From assembly GCA_947652605.1 (NCBI GenBank), contig OX393583.1, positions 7,419,222-7,483,221 on the forward strand: a DNA stretch of 64,000 nucleotides, written 5' to 3'. The translations under genes and the position numbers were made by a program. This DNA is from Elmis aenea. Its lineage: Eukaryota > Arthropoda > Insecta > Coleoptera > Elmidae. Under the pieces are notes generated by a model. That model saw only the letters and a list, made by a program, of their open reading frames with translations, did not search any database and was not told where the DNA came from. Shown here piece by piece: positions 23,097 to 34,640 of the stretch (its first letter is position 1; every line of letters starts with the position of its first letter).

Positions 23097-23303
23097 ATAA
23101 CAAGAGTTGTAAGAAGCATATTACGCACGAGCGGAAAAGTTACACATTTACCCGCGTAGCGGCGAGTGCGTAACTCGTGTTATGTAGCTTATTTTTTCTA
23201 CGAACACATAATACGTGCGATTTTAACGGCTTTTTGACTAATGTACACATGTAATTACGCTGTCTTGTCAATTTTGACGTAAGCCTACTACTGACATCTC
23301 GAG
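23097..23303 (+). repeat. Dispersed 205-bp repeat, copy 1, with CpG-rich hairpin
   Basis: ATAACAAGAGTTGTAAGAAG through ATTACGCACGAGCGG, GTAGCGGCGAGTGCGTAA and CTCGTGTTATGTAGCTTA. The first third forms an imperfect hairpin (AACAAGAGTTGTAAG... / ...TAACTCGTGTTATG). A second copy in reverse orientation lies at 48722-48945, about 80% identical by eye. It lies directly upstream of a LINE ORF1 remnant, so it may be that element's 5' leader, or an independent MITE. Confidence 0.65.
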
Positions 23304-24060
23304 AGCGACGAGTATACGTGGGAGGATTCGAAAAGAAAAAGAGAACAGGACATAAAAGGCATATCAAAAGGGAGTAAAAAGATACAGGGCACCTCGAAAA
23401 GAGAAAGAAGATAAAACGGATACGCTTACGAACATGAACAAGAAAGTAATGAGAGGTATAAAAGAAATAAAACATGACCAGAGGTCATATCTAAAGGAAC
23501 TGAAGGAACTGAACGGGAAAATGAATTGCTGAAAAATGAAAACAAGATAATAAAACTAAAGATGAAATCCGTAGAAGATAGAATTAGAAGACTGAAAAAA
23601 GATAGAACCAAAAATAATATCGTTGTCACAGGCTTGGAGATAAAAACTGATAACAAAGCAGACCTTATACATGAATTTGAACATCTTATTGAAAGAGGAA
23701 CAGGTATAAAAGTTCAGATTAAAAACGCCATACAGATAGGAACAAAAGCATGTAAGTTAGAACTAGACAAACCACTAGAAAAAGAAAAGGCAATGAAAAA
23801 GAAGTATAAGTTAAAACAACTCCAAGAAATAACATAGGTATATTAACAACGAAATGACAAAGGAGGATCCTGGAAATTCAGAAGAAGCTAAAACAAATAG
23901 CGGAAGAAGAGAGACAGAAAGGAAGAACAACGAAAACAGGATATCAAAAGATCACAATTGATGGAAAAGAATGGAGATGGGACAGGGAGCAGGAAAAGCT
24001 GAAAGATAATAAAACAACAACAAACCTTGAACCTCCAAAAAACTGATGGCAAAGAATAAC
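23304..24060 (+). pseudogene. LINE ORF1-like protein remnant with coiled coil
   Basis: A 103-residue open frame (23526-23837) begins with a heptad-rich, K/E-rich coiled coil, then RTKNNIVVTGLEI, a HEFEHLIERGTGIKVQI helix and KLELDKPLEKEKAM. The coiled coil plus (K/R)NNI(V/I)(V/I).G(L/I) plus (V/I)...I.DA..IG order matches the L1-like ORF1 fold of many insect non-LTR elements. It continues in other frames with QIAEEERQKGRTTKTGY and GKEWRWDREQEKL, showing frameshifts. Coiled-coil sequence also precedes it from about 23400 (KVMRGIKEIKHDQ). A nearby reverse transcriptase was not found. Confidence 0.7.
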
Positions 24061-25939
24061 AGAAATATTAGGACAACGATACAGGCAAAGAGAAAGGACG
24101 AGAAAGAAAATTCATTTTAAAAAAATAAGAAATAAGAAAAAATAACAAGAGGATATCGGAAATGACACAAGCAATGAAAATGACATGGGAAAGAAAATAA
24201 AAAGTAAAGAGGAAAACACAAAAAGAACTCAACTCCAGAAAAAATCCAGGAAAAAAAATAATGTGGCCTTACACCCGAAAGGACTTACTACCCTCTACAC
24301 TGAAATGTAGAAGAGAACCGTATAAGTAAGTATATATGGCAAAGTGGAAACACCGCTGGAATAAGTGTATCTCCAGAGTTGGAGAGTACTTTGAAGGAGA
24401 TAAAGACCAATAACTTGTAAATACTATAAAATAAAAGTTGGGTTATTTTTTGAACAGACCTCGTATCTCGAAACAAAGAACAATAAAATTACACTACTTT
24501 CAAAATAAACGCTTCAGTTCTTAAATTCTTGTTCATTTTTATTTCATTATTCACCAAATTGACGAACGTCTGCAGGAGACATCAACACCGCCACTGACGT
24601 TCGGCAATGAAGCAAAAATATATAGGAAACTTCCAGTTGCTTTCCGTAAACTAGTCGGAATTGAATTTCGCAAGTTCCAAGCCTGTTACTGAATCTCGAT
24701 ATCTTATAAAAAGTTTCGAGTGTTCGTTTGACGAGCTCTTTACACCTGACTTTTTAAAATGAAGTCGCACTGGCGGCAGCGACTTGCACTTCCCCTGCGG
24801 GAATTCCGAGTACACCGACTAAGAAAATGATTGTATTGTTTCCATCTAACACTATAAATATATAAGGCTGTCCCCGGATAATATTCTGGAAAACTCGGCG
24901 GCAGATGCTCCGAAAATATATACGGCGCATTGCTCGGTAATAAAATAAAACGCGATCGCGCAGGAACTGCTACATTCCGCTCGCTACAAAGAAATCAATT
25001 GTAATCAAACCACCGAGCGATTTAAAATTATCTTCCGTCTAACACACGGTAATAAAACTAGCCATGAAACAGCTAACAATAACAGAATTAAGGGCCGTAC
25101 ATAAAGCCGTATTAACTGCCTCGGTTATTCAGTTTGAAATTGAAAAATTTAAACTTAACTACCGACTTCTAAAAACTAGAACAAAGTATGTATTTCCGAG
25201 ACTTAAGTATTCTATATTTTTTTCAACGAAATCTTAGTTTGTCATTCATACCTAACTTTACCGGTTTCGCAAACTACAACGATTGGTACAAGCAGTTGCC
25301 AAACTTTTTTGAATCGCGAACCCCTCTTAACATGATATTTGTTACCGCAAACTCTCTCTCATATATCAAAGAGGATGAAACAAAAATCATAGAGGAAACT
25401 TTAACTACGCCTAGAATGAGCAAAAGTAGGGTACATTTTAATAATTTGTTTTTGGTAAAAAAACGTTTTTTTAATTAAAAATCATTGCATAAATTTTAAA
25501 GGTCATACTTTTTTCTATAAAATGTAAAATGTTCAATAACACTATTTTTTCCATTTTTTTGCAAAATGGCTGCCATCTGAATGTAAATTTTGACTACAAC
25601 TTTAACCTACTTTAATTTACTTCGACGTTTAAAACAAATCCCATCAGGTTCACCAAAATAACTCTAATACTAGAGACTTTACAGTGGCTTAATATGAAAT
25701 TACTGATAGATTTAATACAATTATTTTTATTTTCAAAAATATGAATAACATGCTTCCAATTTTTTCCTTGCAACGTATTCTCCTCATTTGCCTCCTCCGA
25801 CCACAACCTGTTTTCAAACTTAAAAAAAAAAAAAACACGATAGGTATAGGACGCCCAAAAGCTAGGTGGGCACGAACAAGCCTAAGTTAAGCCTAAAAAT
25901 CAAGCAAGGAATATCGAGACTAAAACCCGTAGTCAGACA
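24061..25939. other. A-rich tail, then unique GC-richer island
   Basis: 24060-24290 is A/G-rich, likely decayed retroelement. About 24550-25100 is non-repetitive and GC-richer, without an obvious exon. The 96-residue frame at 25188-25478 matches nothing I know and is F/N/K-rich. Confidence 0.4.
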
Positions 25940-26188
25940 CAGGCTCTATAAGAAGGGGGGGGGGGGGGGGGGCAAAAGGAGCAACTGCCCCGGGCCTCAC
26001 ATTTTTAGGAGCTCCTACAAATTTAGGGGCCTCACAATGTTTCACTCGGTCTGTAAAAAACCGCACGAATATAAAAAAAGGCCAACTCATCAGTGTGAAC
26101 CGGGAACGATTTTAAAACAATTCAAGAAAGCAAGGAGCTTTTTTTACTCACACTGTCCCGGGCCTCGTGGTTTCTCTGAAAGGCTCTG
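25940..26188. mobile_element. hAT-type MITE (249 bp) with an 18-G run
   Basis: CAGGCTCTATAAG at the left and AGGCTCTG at the right, flanked by GTCAGACA (25932-25939) and ATCAGACA (26189-26196), an 8-bp duplication with one mismatch. CCCCGGGCCTCAC inside the left end is mirrored as GTCCCGGGCCTCG near the right. G18 occupies 25955-25972. No coding content. The termini are only loosely mirrored, so the class call rests on the 8-bp duplication. Confidence 0.65.
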
Positions 26189-26799
26189 ATCAGACATAAG
26201 AAAAGATAGAAAAACAATGTGGAGAAGACCTATACTTCTAACCATAAATCAAAGCAGCTGTGGACGGAGGAGGAGATAGCCCAAATTTTTTTATGATATA
26301 TACTGATATTTTAGTCTCTATACCACAAATTTAAAGAGAAAAACTGTAAAACACTAAAGCGTTGTGAAACAAAAGGCAGTTTGGTATTATAGTTTGCAAA
26401 TAACCGCACCAGAAACAAAAAGCTTTAGATACTCAAACTATTTTGCTCACTGCGCGCCACCTGAAGTCTCCAGACGTGTACTCCTGCATAGTTTATGATT
26501 TTGCATACATGCGGTTGAAAATATCGTAGCCCCTGTTGTGCTTGTAGCGTATATTGGTTTCTATTGCGGCCGCCGTTAAATTGGAGATTGGATTCCCTCG
26601 ACTACGTTCGTATCAATGTATGGCATTGTTGTGTTTAATTAAGAAACTTTACCGAAATACGTGTAAATTAACTTTGAGTATGTACAGATGCAAATTCTGC
26701 TGAATGTCTCATTAAATTATTGCAGGTTATGGTCTGGCAAAAGCCGACAGCTACGTGTGACGTATTCTGTTAATTGTTTTTACAAAAACAAAAGAGTAG
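26189..26799. other. Unique spacer
   Basis: Patch 26440-26640 is GC-richer and non-repetitive. Nothing else seen. Confidence 0.4.
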
Positions 26800-27180
26800 G
26801 TGGCCAACCAACTAGAGTAATTGTTGGAATGTATGATAACTTAAAAGAGGCAATATACGTGTTGAAAACGACCACAATAATCTAGAAGGCGAGGAATTAC
26901 CTTGCAACACGACAATGCATACAGCTCTTGAATTAAAAAAAAAGTCTGGCCTGAATTGGGGAGTTTTACCACACACCCCATATTCACCTGACCTTGCACC
27001 TTCAGACAACCATTGGTCTCGTTAATTACAAAATCACCTTGTTAAAAATACTTTCCTAAACCAGCACGACGTATATTATATCTCTGCAGATTTTTTTAAA
27101 TTCAAATTCCAAGGAATTTTACAAAAATCGATTCAAAAATTGGCACAACGATTGGCAACTGTCATATAAAACGATGGAAA
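26800..27180 (+). pseudogene. Mariner transposase C-terminal third
   Basis: Plus strand reads GGQPTRVIVGMYD, then after a stop EGEELPCNT and HTALELKKKSGLNWGVLPHT, PYSPDLAPSDNHW, LQNHLVKNTFLNQHDV and FQGILQKSIQKLAQRL. PYSPDLAPSD carries the third catalytic aspartate. The usual Y-H-L-F that follows is N-H-W. The first catalytic domains and both terminal repeats are missing. Several stops interrupt it. Confidence 0.75.
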
Positions 27181-28331
27181 TTATATGCAAGATTGATAAA
27201 ATAAAAATTCGTTGAAATTTTGAGTTGCTTTACTGACGAGACTTATGACTATGAATGGAATAACATTGGGCTCTTATCCTAATCAGAAAAATTGTTATTA
27301 GTTATTATAAAAAGAGAGTGGTCTTTTATAACATGCATTTATTTATAACATGCATTTTCGCAGCTGTGATGACCAAATAATTTTATATCTCTTAAGGGTT
27401 CCGTTTGAAGCAAAACTCCAAGACCTGCGGATCGTAATGTGAACTTCTCCAAACTACATTTCTATTATAAAAGCGTATTGTTCAAGCCTGTTCTGGTTAA
27501 TATCATCCGAGCGAAGTTTGTACAACGCACAGTCAATTTAAAGTTGTTTGTTGCTCTATACAATAATCTGAAATAATTGCTATTTTGAATACATTGCGGT
27601 AGAATGGGACGACCAATTTAAATGTCAAATAAGATTAAGCAGTTTACTCTGTCCGATCTAATACATCCTTGATATAATGTTTGTTTAGGCCTCGTCTGTT
27701 GTGCTGGAGCCGGGTTTACGCAGGCAAACCGCCAGCTTGCTAGATTAAAAGCTGTAATTGCGGATTAAAATAGATTAGTTCGGATTATGCAGCGAGATTC
27801 AGGTGTTTTAAATGATTCAAATCTAATTTCGGTATTCCACTTCTATAATATTTGGTATTTGTTAACATAATGGAGTTGTTCGGACTTGTTTGATGTTCAC
27901 GAACGAACTGAACTCGGTTAAAGCTTTGTCTTTTACCGTTAAACAACTCTCTGTGACAAGCTTCATGGTATCTTAAAAAAAAGGCCCGAAACTAGAAAAA
28001 GCCTACAACTATAGGGTGTCTCAAATTTAACGAATAATGGTGATATTTATTTAGCGTTTGGTAGATTTTTGTTCAATTATATTCAGGGTGTTTCTGAACG
28101 ATGTAGCATAATTTCTACTAATGAATCTACATTAAAAAATAGGTCGATTTAGCCCATCATGCCTTATAGAAAGTTGCATCATTGCATAGAATGTAACTAT
28201 CTTAGATTTTTTTAATCGCTTCTCAGTTTTGAGATATTACTAACTTCATTTTTTCTTATGGGCCGTTAAGTTGGCTTTGGATCAGTTAAATGTGCTATTT
28301 CCACTTTCTAACGATATAACATAATGTTATA
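27181..28331. other. Unique spacer with two solo element ends
   Basis: 27380-27960 is partly GC-richer and unique. TATAGGGTGTCTCAAATTTA at about 28011 and CAGGGTGTTTCTGAACGATG at 28085 look like left ends of two different CAGGGTG families without right partners. Confidence 0.4.
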
Positions 28332-29404
28332 CAGGGTGTTTCTTAAGTATTGCAAAAAAATTCAGGAGGTGATTCCTTATCGAAAATTAAAGAGGGTCTT
28401 TCATAGAAAAAAAATTCCCTAGACGTCTCCTTTCGAAGTTACACCCCCCTAAAGGGGTCCGGTAAAATTAGGTTTTTATTTTATTTCTCAAATTTGGATA
28501 TGTGTAGGAGAATGATACTTGGTAGATGTTTTAAATTTATTAAAAGGTTTTCCATAGTAATATTTTTAATCATCTCCCGCCTCCACAGGGGGCTGAAAAG
28601 TGCGACCCCTGTTGGTTTTCTTATCAGAATTTTTTGTTGGGTTAAAAAATTTTAATTAAATTTTTTTTTTCAAAGCTTAATTTATTTGGAAACTTTATTT
28701 ATTCTCTAGTTTATCTCGTAAAACCTACCGTTTTTAAGTAAAAAATTAAATGAGTAAACATAAACCATAAAATATTCCAATATAAAACGATTCATTTTGG
28801 TGGTTGCCATGGTTTGTTTATGTTCATGTTGGATAGAATTGACGGGTGTCATTCATTTTAAGGTTAACGCGGCGACCACGCTATAACGCCCGTCAATTCT
28901 ACCCAACATGAACATAAACAAACCATGGCAACCACCAAAATGAATTGTTTTATATTGGAATATTTGATGGTTCATGTTTTATTTTATTTTTTACTCAAAA
29001 ACGGTAGGTTTTACGAGATAAACTAAAGAATAAATAAAGTTTCTAAATAAATCAAGCTTTAAAGAAAAATATTTTTAATTAAAAAAATTTAACCCACCAA
29101 AAAGTTCTGATAAGAAAACCAACAGGGGTCGCACTTTTCAGCCCCCTGTGGAGGTGGGAGATGATTAAAAATAATACTATGGGAAACCTTTTAATAAGTA
29201 TAAAACATATACCAAATATTAGTTTCCTAAATTTATCCAAATTTGAGAAATAAAATAAAAACCTAATTTTACCACACCCCTTTAGGGGGGTGTGACTTCG
29301 AAAGGAGACGTCTAAGGATTTTTTTTTTTCTATAAAAGAATACCATTAATTTTCGATAAGGAATCACCTCCTGAATTTTTTTGCAATACTTAAGAAACAC
29401 CCTG
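28332..29404. mobile_element. Foldback element of the CAGGGTGTTTCTTAAG family (1073 bp)
   Basis: TA-flanked ends CAGGGTGTTTCTTAAGTATT and AATACTTAAGAAACACCCTG. The arms of about 490 bp mirror through GGAGGTGATTCCTTATCGAA, GACGTCTCCTTTCGAAG, CAGGGGGCTGAAAAGTGCGA and CCATGGTTTGTTTATGTTCA, leaving only about 60 unpaired bp near 28850-28900. A partial copy is at 30755-31057. Non-coding. Confidence 0.9.
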
Positions 29405-30433
29405 TATATGTTTTTATAAACAACTACCTATGAAAATCAAGAAAAACCGCATTTTACCAATATTATTCTTAGTTAGCCATGAAACATTTTAAACATGCAA
29501 GTTAGCTTTGCAATAGTGAAATGTGCCTTTATCTTCTCTTTCTAATGATATGTCACTTATCATATCTATTTAAATAAATAACTCGGAAAATCAAGAAAAA
29601 CGCATATTACCAATATAATTCTAAGTTAGCTATCAACTAACTTAGAATGATGTTGGTAAAATATGTTTTACCTTTATTTTAAACTATTTTAATCACTAAA
29701 ATCGTCTCCTAGAACGTTTATAGGAAGAGCGCTAATTAAAAAAAAAATCTTCGGTATAAAAAACGCACCTGCAACGGCGTCAAATATTCCGAAAAGCTAA
29801 TGGAACAGATCATTAGACGTACCTAACTTAATTGTTGTAATTACAGGCATAATTGCTTGCAGTTTACATCCCCCGCACCCTTCGTAATCGCGTCCCGGCC
29901 CCTGGTCCCTACCCGGTCCCTCCAGACAGTTGGTAAGCAAGATTCACTCGCTGTGTTTAGGGACAGAGTTCCTGCCACATTCAGTAAACTGCGGGAAGAG
30001 CTAAGGTGAGATAGGGAAAGGTGGGTAGGAAGCTCAGGAATGAATTAGCGAATAAACTTGGGCACGATTACACTGTAATACGCTATCAATATTCTATTAT
30101 CCTCTTCGGTTGGGTAGTTAAACTCTTAAGACTGGTTTACGCTGGAAAAGATTAGGGCTTAGCGGAACGGTTAGTAGTCGGACGAAATCTGCTTACCTAA
30201 GTTAATTTTGTCTTAAACATTCTTTGGGAGAGCAAAGGGCGCCATAAAAAATCGCGCTTAAAAAGATCATTTAAAAAATTGAGTTTTTTTCCTTAAAACA
30301 AAAAATCTTAAGGAGACTGCGACAAAGTTCATTGTTTTAAGCTAATTTTCACACCAGCATTCATAAATTGTTTGATTATTTAAGCCTTTTGTTACTTTAA
30401 GATATTAAATATATGGAGCCGCATGAAAAGTTG
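29405..30433. other. Spacer with local duplication and GC-rich island
   Basis: AATCAAGAAAAACCGCAT...TTAGTTAGC near 29437 is repeated at about 29590 and partly mirrored at 29637, a small local duplication. A GC-rich unique patch lies at 29865-30010 (CGTCCCGGCCCCTGGTCCCT). No gene recognised. Confidence 0.4.
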
Positions 30434-30559
30434 GAACATTCAAATATGGAAAATGCACAGGTAGAATCATTCAAATCTTGAATCGTTCATCGCTGGAATC
30501 ACTCAACGCAGGAATCATGCAACGATGGAACCACGTAACACGGGAATGGTTTATCGCTG
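30434..30559. repeat. Degenerate minisatellite with 16-bp period
   Basis: Six consecutive units of exactly 16 bp from 30464, for example GAATCATTCAAATCTT, GAATCGTTCATCGCTG, GAATCACTCAACGCAG and GAATCATGCAACGATG, preceded by two 15-bp variants. Spacing is strict while the bases diverge. GCTGAAATCTGGAATCCAG follows as a possible decayed extension. Confidence 0.8.
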
Positions 30560-30606
30560 AAAGCTGAAATCTGGAATCCAGAAACTAGAATTTTTGCTGC
30601 CCTCTA

Positions 30607-30754
30607 TATTATTACAACCAGGGATGGAATAACGTTTTAAATCGTTACGTTATTGTATAACGTTATTTATTATTTGTTTTTGTTACATAACGTTATAAAT
30701 AACATTAAAAAAATGAACTGTTATGTTATATAACATTACATAAATTACGATATA
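30607..30754 (+). mobile_element. Fragment of CAGGGATGGAATAACG-ended repeat, copy 2
   Basis: The first 30 bp match 15197. The following sequence is rich in TAACGTTAT. Its right side is cut by the element starting at 30755. Confidence 0.45.
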
Positions 30755-31057
30755 CAGGGTGTTTCTTAAATAATGCGAAAAAATTATGGAGGTGATTCCT
30801 TATGGAAAATTAAGTGGGGTCTTTTATATATTTTTTTTTTCTTAGACGTCTCCTTTCGGGGTTACACCCCCCCCCCTAAAGGGGATCGGTAAACTTAGGT
30901 TTTTATTTTATTTCTCAAATTTAGATTAATGTAGGAGAATGATATTTGGTAGATGTTTTATACTTAATAAAAGGTTTCCCATAGTAACATTTTCAATCAT
31001 CTTCCACCTTCACAGGGGGCTGAAAAGTGCGACCCCTGTTGTTTTTTTAATCAGAAA
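30755..31057 (+). mobile_element. Solo left arm of the 28332-29404 family
   Basis: After TA, CAGGGTGTTTCTTAAATAAT, then GGAGGTGATTCCTTATGG, GACGTCTCCTTTCGG and CAGGGGGCTGAAAAGTGCGA follow the arm of the 28332 element in order. The homology ends near the TCAGAA of the reference arm and the right arm is missing. Confidence 0.8.
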
Positions 31058-32154
31058 GAAAACATCGTGAGAATGTATCTCAAGGGCTAAAAATTGGGGC
31101 AAAGTTGCGTCGTGTTTCAGATTTCTTATAGAAACTTGGCAACTGATAAAATTTGTCAAATAATTCAGTTTTTTTCCGCCTCACTTATAGGCTCCACTTC
31201 AGTAACAAACGACTGTTTTAAGTATTTGATGAGAGAGGTATCTATATAACGCGATAGATTGTTGTTCTCCCCCTGTATGCGAATTGCTTTACTAGTTAAT
31301 CAAAACTTGACCGTCGTTGCTGCAATCAAACAATAAGTTTATTCACTGGTAAGCTCGATCGGGGATTAGCTAACCGCAGATTTGATCAGCCTTTCTGAAA
31401 TCGAGCGTAAAAGTTCACTTAGTCCCCCATACTAAGTAGCCTTCGCTGATTACCAGTGCACTGTATCTATCTTTGTGCGAATCGTTCGGTCATTCGCCAT
31501 GAACTAAGACCATCGGTACGTGCTTGATATAAGCAGTTAAGGGAGACCGGAAGTGTTTTGCACGGGTAAACAAACACAGCACCCTCCTACTGCACTGGAG
31601 CGTATTAGAGACACCCCCAAACTATACTTGTGTTCGGTGAACGTTTGATGGAAGGCTTCTCCTTGACGAAGCAATTGTTATTACCCAGTGGGTATCTGAA
31701 TATGCATTGTCTGTATTGATTTTTCCACTAGAAAATAGTGCCAAAACTGTCGGAGGGACGTTAAAACACCTTGACAAAAAAATACCATACAATTTTGTCA
31801 TAATGATGTAAGAAACATGGAAAACAAAATAGTTTACATAAAAAAAAACTGTTGGATTGTAGATTGTTAACACGTTTCCACTTATGAAAAACTTTAAAAT
31901 CAAAGCAAAACCCATCTATAAGTGTTTTTTTTTAAATGAAATCAGCATTAAAAAACAAAGTATTTTCGACATAAAACTTTCAATTAAGCATAAACATGTG
32001 ATAAGTTACAGTATTATATTAGTGTAATAGAAATATGAATTGCTTTTTCAGATTTTTTCCTGAACTTTTAGTCTCTAAAGCAAAACCTTGAAAGTTTTCG
32101 TGTGACTAACATTATTTTAGGTAAATGGTTCGATTATTTAATTGATTCGTTTAT
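31058..32154. other. Unique spacer
   Basis: 31250-31560 is GC-richer and unique, ending in GGGAGACCGGAAGTG, which resembles the terminus of the element at 32157. The 97-residue minus frame at 31622-31915 matches nothing recognised. Confidence 0.4.
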
Positions 32155-32156
32155 TA

Positions 32157-33067
32157 GGGGAGACCGGGAATGAAAGTAATTTTGTTGTTTTTATTTAACT
32201 TCTCATAAAGTAAATCAAGTTTTTTTTTACATCCAAATTGATTTAATGATAGATTGGACATTTGTCCAAGATAGGATTTATTTCATTTTTCGTAAGGCAT
32301 AAGTGAGGAAAAAATTTTGTAGTAAGACAGCTGTTACTTCCAACCTCAACGTTGTGGCTAAAAGTAACAATGATCGGGGTAAATTGTAACGGCAAAATAA
32401 TTTACACAACTCATAAGTTGTTGTTAAAGATATTAGTATTCATGAACAAAATTAATATTTGATTCCAAAATAGACACTAGCAAAATGAAAAAATAAAAAA
32501 AGTGCTTTGGTGCAATACAAAAGGATAAGTGAACCAATAAAAATATCCGAAAATGTGACACAAAAAGATACAACTTGAAAAATTAATCCGACAAGTTTTG
32601 TATGTTCTCCTCTACGAAGAAACCACCAATTATGTGCTAAGAGTGAACATTTGCAAGTGAAAACATTGATTGGGGTTGGTTGTAACACTGTTACTTTCGA
32701 CCCCAAGTGTACACAAAACAAATTGGAGGGAATCCATAATTAAACACGATTCCAACGTCAAATTGTATTGCATCCACCAATAGCCAACAAAATTTAGAAC
32801 ATTATAATGTAGGTACTTTTTTGTTTCTCTTTTAGAGAACGCCTAAAAGTCACTCGACCGGTGACACAAAGCGTTAACTTTTAGGCGGAAAATAGTGACT
32901 CTGGCTGGCAAAAACTTAACCTCTATGACAGATGAAAACTAGCAATGTAGGTAGAGAGGTGGATGCAAATGAACATTGCACAAGCTCTTAGGGCGACATA
33001 ACAAAAATTAAAGAAACTATAGGCACTGTTACAACCTACCCGTGTTACTTTCATCCCTGGTCTCCCA
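32157..33067. mobile_element. TA-flanked 911-bp element with GGGAGACC ends
   Basis: Left GGGGAGACCGGGAATGAAAG and mirrored right TGGGAGACCAGGGATGAAAG, flanked by TA. A motif like GTTACTT(C/T)(C/G/A)A(C)CC recurs inside at about 32334, 32691 and 33044, and in complement near the left end. No transposase. A single similar end at about 31547 suggests a second, degraded copy. Confidence 0.7.
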
Positions 33068-33069
33068 TA

Positions 33070-34288
33070 GATAATCTTGATTAAAGCCCGTTTATCATTT
33101 TATTAATATTGAACTAAAAGAACTATGATAATGGGTATATTTTTTGATTGTAATAGACTTGTTAATTTGCCACACTTTACTCAGCTTTTTAGCCTTTTAG
33201 ATTACAGAATTGTGTTGTTAAACTAGAAATGCTGTGATACAATCTTCGTTCACAGGTTTGGAACGGCGTCTTCTAGTATAGTTTATTAGAGAGTATTTTC
33301 AACCATTTAAGAATGTTTTCTAAAAATACTCATAATTTTATGGGTTAAATAATATGCTCTTAAACAATTACGTTCGGTAAATAATAATAATAATAATAAT
33401 AAAGAAATATAGATGTCATGTAAAGTTCCTAAATAGTATTTATCAAATTTATTGCGAATTTAAAAGATTATTTTTATTTAAACCAAAAATACTTGAAAGC
33501 TAAGTATGTTCAAATTGCTATACTACCAAGCTTTTTTTTTACGACTCTCGAAATTATGATACTACATTAATTTAAAAGTCGCTTAAACACTGCTAGCATT
33601 GATTTGCAGTGAACAATCGCCTTCCAACAAATAAACACACCGCGATCAGGGATTATTAACGCATTACCAGTGATTAGTTTAACCGAATTTAAACCAGAGG
33701 TAATCCCTGATTTTGGTTTGTGCAACAAAAAATAACATGAACAAGACTGTAAAAGCATCATCAGCAAAGGTACATACATATTTTTAACAACTTTAGTTAA
33801 ATACATAACAATGATATTTTAAAAGTTGTTGGTAAGTTAAACCTTACGGAAAACAAATTTAAAGTTTATGTTTGCGTACAAATCCAGATAAATCCAATTT
33901 AGAGACAAACCCATACACTCGTAAACCTACATCGTATAAACTTGTTAATTAGGATGAATTTGGGGAATGGAGAGAGGGGGTACAGATTAGCGAATAATTT
34001 GGACAAATGGAAATTTATCGATATTGTAATGAACTTGTGATTAAAAAATATGGGTTTCAAAATCTTCATTAAAATAGGATTAATTGACTAACAATTCGCA
34101 AAGTAGAATACCGGAAATTGGTGGTCATTTAAAAAAAAAAGTTACTATGCCTGTGGAATTTATTTTAATCGGCTTTAAGAAAAGACGAATACTAAGCTTT
34201 TCGACAGTCTATGGCTTTTTAAGGTACACTTTGTCCATCTATCAATAAGTTTTCGTATTCCCCCATTAAAAAATGTTTTAGGCTGAGA
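33070..34288. other. Unique spacer with TAA microsatellite
   Basis: (ATA)n at 33376-33402. Otherwise AT-rich and unrecognised. Confidence 0.45.
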
Positions 34289-34640
34289 TGCGTGCCACAA
34301 ACAAAATAAGAGGTAAATCTTAGTCCTCGTAAGAGTGCTTTTAGAAGACCAAACATGTGAAAGTCCGGTGGAGCGAGTCTACGGAGAATGCTTTAACACC
34401 TCAACACGAAGTTTTTGCAGAGTCTCGACAGTGTGGGCAGAGGTTTGCTGACATGCATTGTCATGCAGGATCACAACGCCCTTGGATAGCAGTTTTCTGC
34501 GTTTTATTCGAAGTTTGGGTTTCAGCTTTTCAGTGAGCATCTCACTGTAACGGGCACTGTTGATTGTTGAACCTTTTTCCTAGTAGTGTTCCGGGATGCT
34601 CGTGGTATAATCTTCATAGACTTCTTGGAAAACCATTACC
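34289..34640 (-). pseudogene. Mariner transposase fragment, family X
   Basis: Minus strand reads VMVFQEVYEDYTTSIPEHY, then after a stop NSARYSEMLTEKLKPKLRIK, LLSKGVVILHDNACQQT, AHTVETLQKLRVEVLKHSP. This is the block from upstream of the second catalytic aspartate (HDN) to the start of PYSPD, where a stop replaces the tyrosine. It ends abruptly at about 34640 against an oppositely oriented fragment of a different mariner family. No terminal repeat identified on the left. Confidence 0.75.

Noticed and set aside
23140..23475. 111-residue minus-strand frame, F/L/S-rich
   Set aside because: Antisense shadow of the purine-rich LINE ORF1 region and the 205-bp repeat.
31290..31560. Possible LTR or primer-binding region in a GC-richer stretch
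   Set aside because: No second LTR, no TG...CA pair and no tRNA-complementary site could be found.
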